Positions 23,701-36,047 are shown, numbered from the stretch's first letter. The stretch is DNA of 64,000 bases from Agapetus fuscipes (GCA_951799405.1 OX637339.1:4216001-4280000); one strand, 5' to 3'. Translations and numbers: made by a program. Notes: generated by a model from the sequence alone, not told the origin.

Positions 23701-26700
23701 CATTTTATTTAAATTGTCATTTACAACTGGAGTATTCCCGGATACTTGGAAGAGATCCTTTGTGACTCCCATCCATAAATCGGGGCCAAAGCATAACGTA
23801 GAGAACTATAGGCCTATCTCCAAACTCTCCTTGTTCAGCAAATTGATGGAGAAAATCGTGGTAGAGCAACTGACTCCAGCATTAACCCTTGGGACGCCGG
23901 AACGCAGATCTGCGCTGTCCCCGTAGAGCGCCGGAACGCAGATCTGCGCTCGAAGGACATATCGCGATTTTTATTTTTTTTCTTTAGTTTTTGTGTAGCA
24001 ATAAGACTGAAAATCGCTCAACATGTTCCTATTGGGTGAAGCCATCAACTAATCAAATCACGGCATTCATTTCGGTTATGAAGGGCTTGTGGAAAATATT
24101 CAAAAGTTCGAAAGTTTTCGCCGTGAGTGGACGTGCATTGGACCTCAAAGTTTACGGATTATAAATACATCATTTGAAAAACGTAAGTAAAGTCTATATT
24201 TTCTATATTTAGATCATTATCCTAATAGCATTGAATAAAAATATTACGAATAAGTAAGTAAAATCATTTGATAAATCAACATAAACTTTGATACTGACTG
24301 TTAGTCAGAGCAACGGTACTTTTGAATATTTTATTTCTTCATATTCTTATTCTACCGTGAATATGTTTTATACACAGTTTTGAAGATAATTTTGTAAGCA
24401 TTTCGTTGAAATACAACAATAGAAGCAAGCTAGAGTATTTTTTTCTAAATTCTTGTCGAAACTTGTAGGTAGCCGTCAGAGCGCAGATCTGCGCTTCCGG
24501 CCGAGCGGTTTAGGTACAGGCTGGTTCGAAACATTTTGACCCTTGTATGCCCAAACGTATTTCCGTCAAATATTTGTTAAGTAATGCATTAAAAATTAGT
24601 AAGTGGTAAAATATGACACAGTGTGCACAAAGCCAAAAGTAAGTTTTATACAGACTAGATCTGTTCTGAAATTGTGTTTTTATTATTTCGTCTTTTTTTT
24701 CTATTGCACTCGAAAGAGGCATAAATTAAATTACGTTTGAGGGTGAATTTCGTATGTATTTCGTCTTTTTAGATTTTCTTAAATTTTTTTTTTACCTGCT
24801 TTGCTGCTAATGAAAAATTTAATAAGTGTAAAACATTTCCTATCCACACTGTACACACTCCCAAGTACACAAAAAAATGAAGGTTTTGTTTACACAAAGA
24901 TGCACCCCTAGTTGTAAACATCCACCTACCTGCTATTATTCTCCTAGCTTTTGGCCTACGTGACAACCCAAATGTACACCTGCTGCAGGTAGGTACAGGT
25001 TCTTGACATGGGATGACTCATCATGGTTTGTAAAATTTTTGTAAAATAAATTAGGAAAAGAATATTCCTTATAAACAATATACAAACTTTTTATTATAAA
25101 GAATTATAGCTTGCCTTAACTTTTCTCATATTCTATCTCAAACACCCAGTACAGGTCACGTGCGCGGACAATAATGTGGCCTTGAAAATACTCCAAAAAA
25201 TGACAATAGTAAAACTCGTTTTTTTTCATTTTTCTTCATCAGCCAAAATCATTTTATTATGTAATCAAGTTCACAATATATCTAAGGATATGATAAATCC
25301 AGAAAAACTTAAATTCAAGTCACTGCTTTTATATTACAGGACTTTTTCCAAAGTACTATGATTTTTTTCCGATTCATAAGAGATAATGCCTTGTAGTAAA
25401 TATACGACTGATGCTGTTTTTGTAAATTATATACCAATAAAAGCATTATTTCACTAGCTTTTAAAATCAATAATCCAAAATGAGGTAAGTTTTATATCTT
25501 TCGAGATATTTGATATCAAACACATGACCTGTGTTGCTGCATTACTGCTGCAAATGGCTGGCACACAGAGGTAACAAGATTTCGCCACTAGGGGCGCTCC
25601 AAGGGTTAAAGAGTTTTATTCTTCCAAATCAACATGGATTTTTTAAAGGCAGATCGGCTGACTCGAATTTGGTTGAATTCACTGACTACTTACACAATTC
25701 AATGAGTGGTGGGGGACAGGTTGATGCCGTGTATACGGACTTCTCGAAAGCCTTCGACAAAATTAACCATGAAATATTAATCCATAAGCTCGGGAGGTGT
25801 GGAGTGCACGGCAACCTGCTACGATGGTTATCTTCTTACATTATTAATAGACTCCAAGCAGTAACGGTAGAGGGTAATACTTCTCCATTTCAACAATGTC
25901 CATCTGGTGTTCCACAGGGCTCACATTTGGGGCCTGTATTATTTATTTTGTACATAAATGATATTCAGCATTGTTTCAGATCATCTTCTTTCTTGATCTA
26001 TGCTGACGACATTAAAATATACAAAAGAATTAAATGCTCCAAAGATTCCGAACAACTTCAGTTTGATTTACAGAGTTTGTCCCACTATTGCTCAAGAAGT
26101 AGCCTATTTCTGAACGTTGCTAAGTGCTGCTCAATATCTTTTACTCGTCGCAATACCCCTTACTATTTTAACTATACAATAGACGGTATATCCCTTAGAA
26201 AATGTAGTGAGGTAAAGGACTTGGGTGTTGTTCTGGACAGCAAAATGACGTACAGGGCTCATATCAATTGGAGAGTGAGTGGGGCCCTTAGGCAGTTGGG
26301 ATTTATTCTGAGAATCTCTAAACCATTTAAACTACTAAATACAATAAAATTGCTCTATTATACGTACGTAAGGACATGTCTGGAATATGCCACGGTTGTT
26401 TGGAATCCTCAATATACTACGTATATTGATAGACTAGAGAGGGTCCAGAACAAATTTTTGAAGTCTCTTAATTATAGATGTCGTGTCACATTTGACAACT
26501 ACCGCCTTTCTGCCAAATATCATCAATTAATGACCTTAGAAAATAGACGTACCGTTACTGACATGAAATTTCTACATAAAATAGTGAACAATACAATCGA
26601 TTCACCCGACTTGCTTAAAAAAATATTTTTGAACTGTCCCATACGACGAACTAGATCCTTGCTTACATTTAAACAACCTACCTGTGCAACTAATTATTTA

Positions 26701-27142
26701 CAGAGCGCATTCATATACCGGGCCTGCAATAACTACAATATTTTTTTTGTCAACATTGATCTGTTTAACACCACCATACTGCAATTCAATGAAGCTGTAA
26801 AAAGATCCCTTATGACAGCGGGGTCTCATGGGGTTTAATCGTTGGATGCTTTTCCTTTTCCTTTCCTTTTCCTTTTCTTTTTCCTTCCTTTCCTATTCAT
26901 CCCCCCATTCCTTTTCCTCTCTTTATGTGATGATTAAGTTAATAGTCGTTTTCTCTTTGTTTTTTTTCTTTCTTCTTCTTCATTTTTCTCATATTACTTT
27001 CCAAAATTTTCTTGTTTCTCCTTCTTAATTAAGCTGTAAACGAAATTATACTACATTATGTTTGCAAACTTTGCTGGTTTTTGAAATTGTGTAACTATGT
27101 TGTTTATCCCATATATTACATGTATAACTGTTTGTTTGTCTA

Positions 27143-27197
<55 letters not shown>

Positions 27198-30100
27198 AAA
27201 AGTTATAATTACTTACCTTTGAAAGATCCCGATATAATCACAAACAAGACAACTCCCAGGTTGACAAATGTGAAAATATTATTGAACCTCGATGATTCTT
27301 TGGCTCCAAATGCAAGGGCAACTAGAAATATATCAATACACATTATTTTACAACAAGTTTGAATAATTATAACAAGTTATAAAATATACTACAAAGGTTA
27401 AGTTTCTTAGTAAGAGCAGCTAAGTATGGTAATTTGGAGATTTTGTACACAGAAGTTTCATCTGTAAGTTCAGGGTCAAAGCTATCATCCGGAAAGCCAA
27501 GAAAGGACCGAACCAGCAATGTTTCATCTCAAACATACACCCAAGTTATTTTTTGTGTGAATAATATGATTTTTATATTGATTTATATAGAATTTTAACT
27601 TACTAGAGAACACCATGGTAATGGTGAAAGCGAAGAAGTCAGGATATGATGAGAGGTATGCCAGCTGTATGGGCATGGTGGCTTCCAAGTGACTGGATAT
27701 TGTTTTATTGAAGAGAGAGTCCAAGTACTGGCTCAGTCCTCGCACCACACTGGCCGAACCTGAAAATATAATATGTATTCCATTAAGTTTTACTCAATTG
27801 AAGTAAATGGTAAAGAATTGTATATGAATACAAGCCATCATGTGATCACAACAAAGATTAAGGTTTGATGAAGTATTTACTAAAAAAATATAATGACACA
27901 TAAGTAATTGTTGTTAAATTATTAAAAGACTGGTCTGTAGTCTTGTAGTCTAGTGGTTAACGCTACGGATTCGGAATGCAAAACTTGTGAGTTTGATTTT
28001 CGGCGGGGCACAAAAATATTTATATTTTTGAATATGCTTTTTGCTAGGTTGCAAAATTCATCTGCCATCACCAAAGACCGGCCACCAAAGGTCCATCTAG
28101 CCTTACAGCAACTGGATCATGCCTGAGAATTGGCACTTTCTACACAGACGAGGTGTGATTCACACAAATACAGAACTAACCGAATAAATCCCTCTACACG
28201 CTTGGTGACAGTCTTTGCTCAGTTGAAAAATCCATTTGCCTTTACCCATGACTAATCTAATCTAATCCAAGTTGCAAAGATATGTAACATTGGGGATTTT
28301 TTGCATTTTCACACAAGCAAACATGTAGCTGCATAACATTAAAATAAACCTATAACATTAAACCCCAAATCTCAAATAAACATACAACCTGCAACTCTTG
28401 CTGACCTTCCCTGAAAAACGGGTGACATTGTTAAAGGGAACCATTTTCTATAGCATGGATCAGCCACATACCAATCTATAAGTCAAGGAACCAAAAATCC
28501 AGTTTTAGACTCCTTACAGACAGTAGCTGGGTCTTGCTTGAGAATCGGTGCTTTCGATAGCGACAAACAAGCTTGCAGAGTGCTTGGTGCTTTAATAAAA
28601 TCAACCATTCATCTATACATCCAATCAACTCGACTGATACAACACTTGGATGGCAATGAGATGAAACAAAATAACCTTTTTGTGATCAAAAGGGATCCGA
28701 TCGCAAATAAATAAAATCTTCCATACCTATGACATACTCAAGGATGAGGTTCCATCCAATGATGAATGCAATGAACTCTCCCACACAGACATAGCTGTAT
28801 ATGTAGGCAGAACCAGCCTTAGGGACTCTGGCTCCAAACTCAGCATAGCACAGACCTGGAAAATATACACATTAAAAATTAAAAAAACGCAACTAAGATG
28901 CTCATATAGCGTAACTTCTTGCATGCGTTATCCCCGAAGAGTTTCCCATGTGGTGAGTGAAACCTATTTATTTTTAAAAGTAAGGGGGTGTATATATGCT
29001 AACGTTCAAAACCCTAGGCCTTAATCTATGAAAGCTACAAAAATTTGAAATCTTCAAATTAAAATGGGTCAAAGTTAATGCATTAATTTACCTTTGAAAT
29101 TGACCTTATATAATGAAATATGTCCAAGGTTGGGACAATTTTTGAAAATAAAGAGGGATGACGCTCACAAAATTTACAAATCTACAATGCTCGACATATG
29201 CAATGCAATATCAACATCAATTCTGAATATCGTTCATATATCTGAGGAGTTTAGACTAGATCAAGTTATTTTGGTTTTTATTACTCTCTGTGAATTATAT
29301 AAATGCAGTTATTTCCATATTTAATCTTAAATTTTGGAATATCATAGTTGGCTTTTCCAAATACAATGTTATCTCATTTTTATTGTTAAAGTTAAATGAA
29401 TATTAAATATGGAAAAACCATAACAAAAACAATTGCTTTCTCTAGTTTCTTTATACACAATTTTCTGGTGAAATGAAATTATGAAACAATTCAAATAATC
29501 AACAAAGTAAAGAAATCAATTATGTGTTTGTCATGGTTGATTGCTCACACCTCACGACAAATAATTCTAACACTTCTCGCATTTTTACCTTATTCAAGAA
29601 TCTTTGCCTTCTGGAGACATTTTTCAGGTTTCCCTCATTACAGTGCACCCTCGCACAGTCATCAACAAACTGAGAGGAGCTTTTTGACCAGTACCCTTAG
29701 TACGAGTTGCAAAACTTGAGTAATGTAAAGTTTACGACAATTATTAAAGAGTGATTTCCCCAAAATCTGCCGTTTTTATTTGTTTGAACTTGATTTTCTT
29801 CATCACTGTAACACTTTTGCTAAGACCACAAAGTGTAAGAAACAAAAACGGCAGATTTTGGGAGAAATCACGCTTTAATATTTTCCGTAACCTTTACTTT
29901 TCTCAAGTTTTGCAACTCGTACTAAGGGTACAGATCTTTGAAAGATTCTAAATTAATGGAAATACATCTATGTCAGCGGAGTTCATTAGACCGGTTCATT
30001 GGACCGTTGGACCGTTCATTGGAACGGTCCGTAGGCTAGTGGTTAACACTTCAGACTCGCGATTGGATGATAGTGGATTTGAATCCCGGCGGAGCAAGAA

Positions 30101-32820
30101 AAAAACAACGTTCTTTCAATTGCTCTTCGCTGGGTTGAAAAATTAATCTGCCTTTACCAAAGACCGGTCACCATAGGTCCATCCAGCCTTAAACCAACTG
30201 GGTCTTGCTTGAGAATTGGTGATTTCTATAGCGACAACCAAGCTCGCAGAGGGCTTTTGAGTGTGATTCACACAAAAACAGCACTCACCAAATAAATCAG
30301 CCTAATATTATTATTATTATTAGAGTTACACTCCGAGTTAAGGCATGTTCTGCCATGACATCGGTACGGGATAGCGGTACATGAAAAAGATCATGCCGTC
30401 TTCCCCGACCGTAGTCATCTGGCACATAAAGCTTAAATCTCTCCAACAGGAGACTCCTTTAGACACAACATAGTCTGCCCGGTTTGTCTATGGATTACTG
30501 GACAAACTGTGTGAAAGCTTTCATATATCTCCATACACTACAGACTCCGATACGGCGCCGGATAGAAAAAACCATAGACATACCAGACAGAATGTGTCTA
30601 GTGTGTAATAGCTTTAAACTGACCTGCAAAGATTGAAGCGACGGCGGCAATCAGGAATGATATGATGATGGCAGGACCCGCGTGTTCTTTGCTGACGTTT
30701 CCCGCAAGGACGTAAACCCCGACCCCAAGAGTGCTGCCAACCCCCAAGGCAGTCAGATCTAAGGTGGAGAGACATCTGGCCAGGCGACTGTCTGTCAGCA
30801 CTGTCGGGGAAATGGGTTTCTTGCGGGAGAATACTTTGTAGGTTAGTTTTAACGCCTTCCCAATGCTGTTTACTCCAACTGAAAATATTAAACGATCAAT
30901 CAACACAAGGAGTAAACACTTGAAACAATAATACCTGACTTTGAAATTGCAATTTGGACTAGTAGGACTAGAAGTTGAAAATCAATTCCATGTGATAAAT
31001 TCTCATTAATGGAGCAGTGAAATTACAATTTGTGTATTTTTTTCCTTCAAATGTGCTTTGGCAGCCATTAAAATTTTCCTAAGGGACACTTAAAATTTAG
31101 GAGTTGCTCCTTGACTTATTGGTTGGTATGCGGCTGACCACCCATACTGTAAAAAAAATGGTTCACTTTGCCAATGTCACCTCTGTCTCAGGGAAGGACG
31201 GCAAGAGTTGCAGGGCTTATGTTCATTTGAGATGGGTTCTTATAATGTAGGTCCATAATGTAGGGTTCGCGGCATGTGTTAGCGCGAAATTATACATGTC
31301 TGCTTTTGGGAATGCATTTGATATAAATCTTAATTGGTATATATCCTTGCAGCTTAGATTAGATTAGATTTGATTAGACATATCTTCGCAACGTAGATTA
31401 GATTAGATAAGATGAATGATGAATTGGTGCAACCGGGCATAAAAGCCTTAACAATATCACTTAAGGTCGAGTGCATTCAGAAAATGGAACCTATTTATTT
31501 TCACAGGTGAGAGGGCTTATCTTACGACGACCACTTAACTTGAAGTGAACAAACTAAGACACAATTAAGAATATCTCACACTTGATAATTCCCATTTTTT
31601 CACTTGATCATTCAATTTTTATTTCAAAGTTCACAACACATGTTCAATAAATAAAAATTAAATGAAAATGCTATACTTTACAATAAGATACAAAATCATA
31701 AATCAGTAGGTAGTTAAAATGCTTAGAAAATCTTTGCAAAAGCGTCTCATCACACCCGCGTGGCAGAAAACACTTGAGCGAATTTCATCCAATAGATTCG
31801 ACCAGACTATTCCATCAGAGCCAATTGATTTCACATTACTGAGACAGTGGTAACTAGAATGTATGGCAAAGTTCACCATGTGCTTCCCAAATGTAAAGTT
31901 AGGCAAATACAATGGTTCTCAAATGAATTGCACAATTTTTTTTTCAGTAGAGCATCTTGATGACTTTTCTTTTCAAAAAAAAATGTGAAAAGGAATTGAA
32001 TTCACCAACCTATTTTCCCCTGGCCAAAAAGAGGTATTTACATGATCAATAAATAATTCATCACTTTTTATTTTACGAATTATTAATGAATTCATTAAGT
32101 ACTGTTAATAATAATAAGTAATAAGTAAATAAGTAATCTGTTAGCTCAGGGTCAAAGCAATCTTAAAACAGACATGAAAGGACTCGTAAAGGCGCTTATT
32201 TAAAAAACACCAATTCAGGTGCTACTGCTTTGACTTTGATTTCTTGCCTTATTTTTTCAGGAGTCGTATTTGAAGGGTCGATTCTTTTTATTTTCACAGG
32301 TAAAGAGATCAGCCTAACACCATCACTTAGCTCGATGTGAGGGTTCCGCAGTCCCCGATGGAGCATGCTCTCATTTCTTGTGAAGGCTGAGTGAGCCTTG
32401 CCAGTACTTGATTTTCAATGAAGTAAACATTGAAATGGTCAATCATGTCACTCACAGCAAGGTCTTGTAATTAAAGAGTGAAACTTATTCATTTTCACAG
32501 GTATTAAGTGGGTCGGCCATACGCTAACTACTTCACTTGAAGTTTGGGTTTCTTTCTTGTGAAGGCTGTGTAAACCTAGCAGGTATTTTGATTTTGGATT
32601 TATAATACAAACAAAAACGGCACTCTAGCATAGAACGCAAGCATTCTACCATCTGAACTATCGACATTCAACTTAATTTTATTTATTTTATGATTTAAAT
32701 TTAAAAATTCTTACCACCATTGCCAACGTGATCCCCCAAATCGGCTGATGAAACATTTTCTGAGTTGGCAGCATCCAAACTCGCGTACCTAGCCGCGTCT
32801 CCAGAAGACAGCGACACCAT
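17784..32820 (-). CDS. Cationic amino acid transporter, SLC7 CAT type (641 aa, 13 exons)
   Basis: Exons: 32820-32715, 30878-30624, 28855-28727, 27759-27604, 27321-27217, 22183-21915, 21553-21456, 21222-21083, 20492-20390, 20043-19895, 19278-19112, 18631-18523, 17923-17784. Every junction is GT-AG and the total is 642 codons, as expected for CAT proteins. CATs carry arginine, lysine and ornithine across the plasma membrane. Diagnostic stretches: [19 protein letters not shown] (first membrane segment), [102 protein letters not shown] and the C-terminal [20 protein letters not shown], followed by a cytoplasmic tail ending GGLVHQ. A Drosophila relative is slimfast, but I cannot assign orthology. 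Introns 1 and 5 are large; intron 5 contains nested transposons. Confidence 0.94.
18245..18380 (+). repeat. Dispersed repeat shared with 61810-61940
   Basis: GGCCTCGTAGACGCTGGCCA and TCTGGTATTTCC, then CTGACGATGTCTTCAGTG, also occur in the same order near 61820-61940. This is probably a degraded LINE or MITE fragment, in the last large intron of the transporter. Confidence 0.5.
18820..19060 (+). repeat. LINE C-terminal fragment
   Basis: Broken frames give [11 protein letters not shown], then [20 protein letters not shown], then [12 protein letters not shown]. This is the recurrent tail of insect LINE reverse transcriptase proteins. Stops and shifts interrupt it. It lies in the transporter intron between exons 11 and 12, antisense to the gene. 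Confidence 0.65.
20085..20318 (+). repeat. LINE C-terminal fragment and 3' end, family R
   Basis: Encodes a degraded [20 protein letters not shown], then [20 protein letters not shown], ending [13 protein letters not shown]. A short 3' region CTAGCGGAATGGCGACAGAG and a TTACAGTTACAGTT tail follow. The same tail occurs at 9055-9105 and 54553-54618. Confidence 0.65.
22303..22620 (+). repeat. LINE reverse transcriptase C-terminal fragment
   Basis: Translates as [20 protein letters not shown], then [20 protein letters not shown] and [11 protein letters not shown], followed by stops. The RWFGHVMRR and RGRGRP elements are typical of the region after reverse transcriptase in RTE-like LINEs. It lies just upstream (in gene orientation) of transporter exon 6's far flank, antisense to the host gene. 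Confidence 0.75.
23030..26838 (+). pseudogene. LINE reverse transcriptase, interrupted
   Basis: The fragment to 23885 carries [28 protein letters not shown] and [19 protein letters not shown]. The second part, from 25606, carries [50 protein letters not shown] and the catalytic YADD (in [10 protein letters not shown]), then the thumb and C-terminal region to a stop at 26838. Excising 23886-25609 (the piggyBac copy plus one TTAA) joins the frame exactly, and I saw no other frameshift in the RT part. It is non-functional as it stands: the 5' end is missing and the frame is split. The clade is Jockey/CR1-like by motif style, not resolved further. Confidence 0.9.
23886..25605. mobile_element. Non-autonomous piggyBac-type element (1720 bp, TTAA target sites)
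   Basis: TTAA flanks both ends (23882-23885 and 25606-25609). The termini are CCCTTGGGACGCC and, from the right, CCCTTGGAGCGCC. The 5'-CCC...GGG-3' ends with TTAA are diagnostic of piggyBac. Inside, a palindromic GCAGATCTGC block occurs at about 23905 and 23940 near the left end and again at about 24482. No transposase frame is visible; the short ORFs inside are not recognisable. Confidence 0.88.
27932..28200 (+). repeat. tRNA-derived SINE, family C
   Basis: The head TAGTCTAGTGGTTAACGCTA and a box B-like GAGTTTGATTTTCGGC are followed by CCAAAGACCGGCCACC, AAAGGTCCATCTAGCC and CTGAGAATTGGCACTTTCTA. It matches 30022-30325. Confidence 0.7.
28252..28490 (-). repeat. LINE 3'-tail repeat, family A
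   Basis: Begins CTAATCTAATCTAATCC on the plus strand and ends TATAAGTCAAGGAA. It is followed by a fragment of the family C SINE (28500-28610). Intronic in the transporter. Confidence 0.75.
29691..29931. repeat. Snap-back MITE with long inverted ends
   Basis: The left end GTACCCTTAGTACGAGTTGC mirrors the right end GCAACTCGTACTAAGGGTAC exactly. The inner parts AAAACTTGAG and CCAAAATCTGCCGTTTTT are mirrored as well, so almost the whole 241 bp folds back. Related hairpin ends lie at 62717-62858 and 34420-34468. Confidence 0.8.
30022..30325 (+). repeat. tRNA-derived SINE, family C, with (ATT)n tail
   Basis: The head TAGGCTAGTGGTTAACACTT and a box B-like GGATTTGAATCCCGGC look tRNA-derived. The body matches 27932-28200, and the tail ends ATATTATTATTATTATTA. 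It lies in intron 1 of the transporter. Confidence 0.75.
30435..30616. repeat. MITE family M copy
   Basis: CCCGGTTTGTCTATGG, GTGTGAAAGCTTTCAT and CAGAATGTGTCTAGTGTG match the other family members. It ends within ten bases of the donor of transporter exon 2. Confidence 0.6.
31108..31376 (+). repeat. LINE 3'-tail repeat, family A
   Basis: Starts TCCTTGACTTATTGG and ends TTAGATTAGATTAGATTTG. Nearly full length. Intron 1 of the transporter. Confidence 0.8.
32320..32670 (-). repeat. Two adjoining family B SINE copies
   Basis: Each has the AACTTCACTTGAAGT-like or CATCACTTAGCTCG segment, then CTCATTTCTTGTGAAGGCTG and AGTGAGCCTTGCC or AGTAAACCTAGC. The second ends at ACCATCTGAACTATCGAC, the degraded tRNA-like head on the minus strand. 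Confidence 0.55.
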
Positions 32821-34239
32821 TATATATCATTAAATTTAAACTAATCAAAATCAAATTAGTGAATAATTTAATCCACGTCGATGTTTTAATTCATAAATTA
32901 AATAAAAATGCTGAGACAGCTCCACGTTTCTGAAGTCTGTTGCGTCAGCTACGTTCCAATTTATTCGGCACGAAAATAAAAGACAATACAGCAATTGTCA
33001 CACCTCCGCTCTTTGGTTTTACAGTTAAAGAATAATTGAATACAGACTAAATAAGGTAATTATGCCATCGTACACCCGCGAATAAAAATAAACATAGCGG
33101 ACTCATTACCACTGCACCACATGCCGAATTTAAAAATTTCATGTCACTTTTGACAGTTCAACGTAAAGTGATTTAGGTATGGTATGAAATTTACTGAAAA
33201 ACTGAAATACCTAACTTGAGTAATGAATTTATTTAAAATAATCGTTGCCCATGTTGAACCATATCGTTATGCAGTAAATAATCAAATTTTGTATCGATTT
33301 ATTTAACTTCTTTGTTTTTAAAGTTGTATATTATTATTTAAGCACAGATTTTAAGTAAACTTTAACTGTCAAATAGCATACCAGTTTTATCACATACCAG
33401 CGAGTTTCCGGTTCCGATTGGTTCCGATTTCAAAAACCCACAAAATATTTTACTTTGATTTTTTAATTGAGGATGCAAGATTGCATAGTTTTTACAAGCA
33501 TTTTAACGCATTCAGTTGAGCATACGAAAATGTAATTATTAACCATGTAAAGATTCTTGACGTTTAATGAGAAAAAAATGCGTCACGCAAACATTAAAAT
33601 AAAATCAAAATGGTAGTTTGAATAAAGTTTGAACAAAGTTAAAAAAAGTTGTTGAATCACACGGCCGGGTTTCTATGGACCTGCATAATTAATATTTTGG
33701 TTGCCAAGGATATTAGTCACATAGGCACATTTGAGATAGATTTTGCCCGACGAGAAAAAAATCTAATTTAGAACAATCGAGTTCACCTACCCTTCGAAGT
33801 AGGTATCTATGTTTTGAATTGAATTATTTTAAAGTTGTGAAGATATTTGAAAGAAACGTGTATCTCACGTTGTATTGTGAAGTACCATGGGAGTACCTAA
33901 ACATAAATCTACTTCTCCAATAATTATATCAGCCGACCGCGTCCAATCCGAAATGATATTATTATGATAAACTAATCATGATATTTTGTTACAAAAAGCC
34001 GATGTTTCTCTCATCGCAAGGGATTATAGGAAGGGAGCGAGATCGGGCAGCTGTATTTGCTTTGTTAGGGGCAGATCCACAACATGGTTTCACTAGCAGT
34101 GCCTTCCTAGGTACATACTATTCATATAAAAAATGTCACTTCCTAGTTCTCATACCGTTAGCTAACTTTTATATTTTTACATCTTCTACACGCATATAAT
34201 ATAGTCGACACAAATGACATGGAAAAAAATGCTACGTCA

Positions 34240-34403
34240 TCCTTTAATAATAATAATATTAGGATTATTTTTTTGGTGAGCGCTGTTTTTGTGTGAATCA
34301 CACCACAGGATCCCTCTGCGAGCTGGGTTGTCGCTATAGAAAGCGCCAATTCTCAAGCAAGACCCAGTTGCTGTAAGGCTGGATGGACCTTTGGTGACCA
34401 GCC
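34240..34403 (-). repeat. Family C SINE fragment
   Basis: Minus-strand 3' half: an AATAATAATATTAGGATTAT tail, TTGGTGAGCGCTGTTTTTGT and GCCAATTCTCAAGCAAGACC. It is followed at 34420-34468 by half of the GTACCCG-ended hairpin family. Confidence 0.65.
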
Positions 34404-35075
34404 TCACATACATTTTTATCGAATACTCAATACTTCGAGTATTGTGAAAAAACTCGTACTACGGGTACAGAATCCCGATCCACTCCTGCAGTATCACTTT
34501 ACCCGAACAAAGAAGCTCTTGTGTTACTTACGCTTTTGATCCTTTGAAATGTTACGCCTAGTTTGGCCTAGAAGTCGGGATGTGAACCCAGAGCAAAGGG
34601 AATAACACAATAAAGCACACATCTGCCAGTGGCGGTCGGTGGGGTGGAAGGTCGAGGGGGCTGCCCTAAATTTTTAAGAAAAAAAAACACCGCTGATGAC
34701 GTATTTAAGCCAAGATAAACACGTGAAGGTGTATGTACTTTTTTTTTTGGCAGTTTTACGTTGTTAAGTTTTTTTTTATTTGTATTTTTTTAGTTACAAT
34801 AATGCAGCTATTTTATGAGAAGGTTATTTATGTTTCTGGGATGATTACAAAATTCTATCTGTATCTAATGTTACAATCAGTACTTGTTCTAGTACCGTGA
34901 TGTGGAGATAGTGGAATTTTTCAACTTTCCGTCGGAGTCGTATCCGGCGTCGTATGAAGTTGTGTCTCGTCTACGCCAATCATCATATTTTAAAAGCAGT
35001 GCCTTGTTGTGCCAGCCATCTGTCCCTATCGGTTGCCATCCTCATGAGCTGCGAATAGGACGAGACACCCATGAA

Positions 35076-35491
35076 CAGGCCCGGATTAACCCTTCTGGGG
35101 ACCCTGGTGCGGGGAAAAACTTGGGGCCTCCCTCTATGCCCCCCCTCTCTCGGAAAATTACCCCGCCCCCTTCCCACTATCTTGCTCACAGCACCAGAGA
35201 TGCATATCATTACTGAAAAAAAAGTTGAAATGGTTTCTACACAATATTTTTGAGCGTTTGGGGCGGCCCTTGGTCACTTAGCCTCATAAGACTTGAGCCC
35301 CAAATATATTATGGTTGTAATGCATTTAAAGTAACTTCGATTAAATTTGTAATCGGGGGCCCCTTGCTTGCAAATGCTCGCAAAGACATGGGCACTGAAA
35401 AAAATACAAGTTTTTTGACAATTTGTGACCCCCCTGGGCATGGGGGCCCTGGTTCGGTCGTGCCGCTTGAACCGCCCTTAATCCGGGCCTG
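35076..35491. mobile_element. hAT-type MITE with 8-bp target duplication
   Basis: Inverted ends CAGGCCCGGATTAA and TTAATCCGGGCCTG match exactly. They are flanked by an identical 8-bp duplication CCCATGAA at 35068-35075 and 35492-35499, the hAT signature. The 416-bp interior has no transposase. A fragment of the same family lies at 2329-2385. Confidence 0.9.
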
Positions 35492-36047
35492 CCCATGAAC
35501 CACTTCAAATCTTGTTCGTCTTCCCAAGATTTTTCGTTCAAAGCTGGCTATAAGAAAAGTGATATTATATGTCTAATCGAGTGTCCCATTACTTTGGTTT
35601 TCGTCTTTAAATTATGACTTATAAGCTCTTTTCCTTCTTCTAGTTCCTACAACACCATTTCGTACCTACTTCCTTTCAATCCATGATCGCTATATAAACA
35701 AAACAAACGATATAAATACAATTTCACCTCGATAACGACGAGATAACATCGTCGAAAGCGCTCGAGATGGTAAAAACTCAAGTGATGAAAAATACACGTT
35801 TATTTCTATTTCATTTATGTAATTGAAAATGAGATTGTGAACACACAACCATCAAACAAATACACATTATTTAATTTAGTTGCAGGCAGCTTCCTTCCAT
35901 GTAATATTAAATAACCCACCACTGTTTTCCGTGTACCTACTTGCCCTGATGCAACTAAAGGCTGCAGAATGGGCTGCTTGCACGTTGCACCAGTTGCTTA
36001 TCGGACGGTGACTCATTCGCACGCTGCCGTGGTATACGGCTCACAAT

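Larger units (their letters stand above)
23030..27195 (+). mobile_element. 5'-truncated LINE with poly(A), carrying a nested piggyBac-type element
   Basis: The 5' end lies in or before an open frame starting near 23030; no endonuclease domain is present. The reverse transcriptase frame runs to 23885 and resumes at 25606-26838. A pyrimidine-rich 3' UTR and about 49 A residues at 27147-27195 follow, the hallmark of LINE target-primed integration. The target duplication could not be fixed. The element lies antisense inside intron 5 of the transporter, with poly(A) ending only about 20 bases from the exon 5 donor. Confidence 0.9.

Noticed and set aside
23500..23772. Minus-strand ORF within the LINE
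   Set aside because: Antisense shadow of the reverse transcriptase frame.
31703..31912. Minus-strand 69-codon ORF in transporter intron 1
   Set aside because: Codon content is coding-like but no motif is recognised; splicing it into the transporter is not needed because exons 1 and 2 already join in phase.
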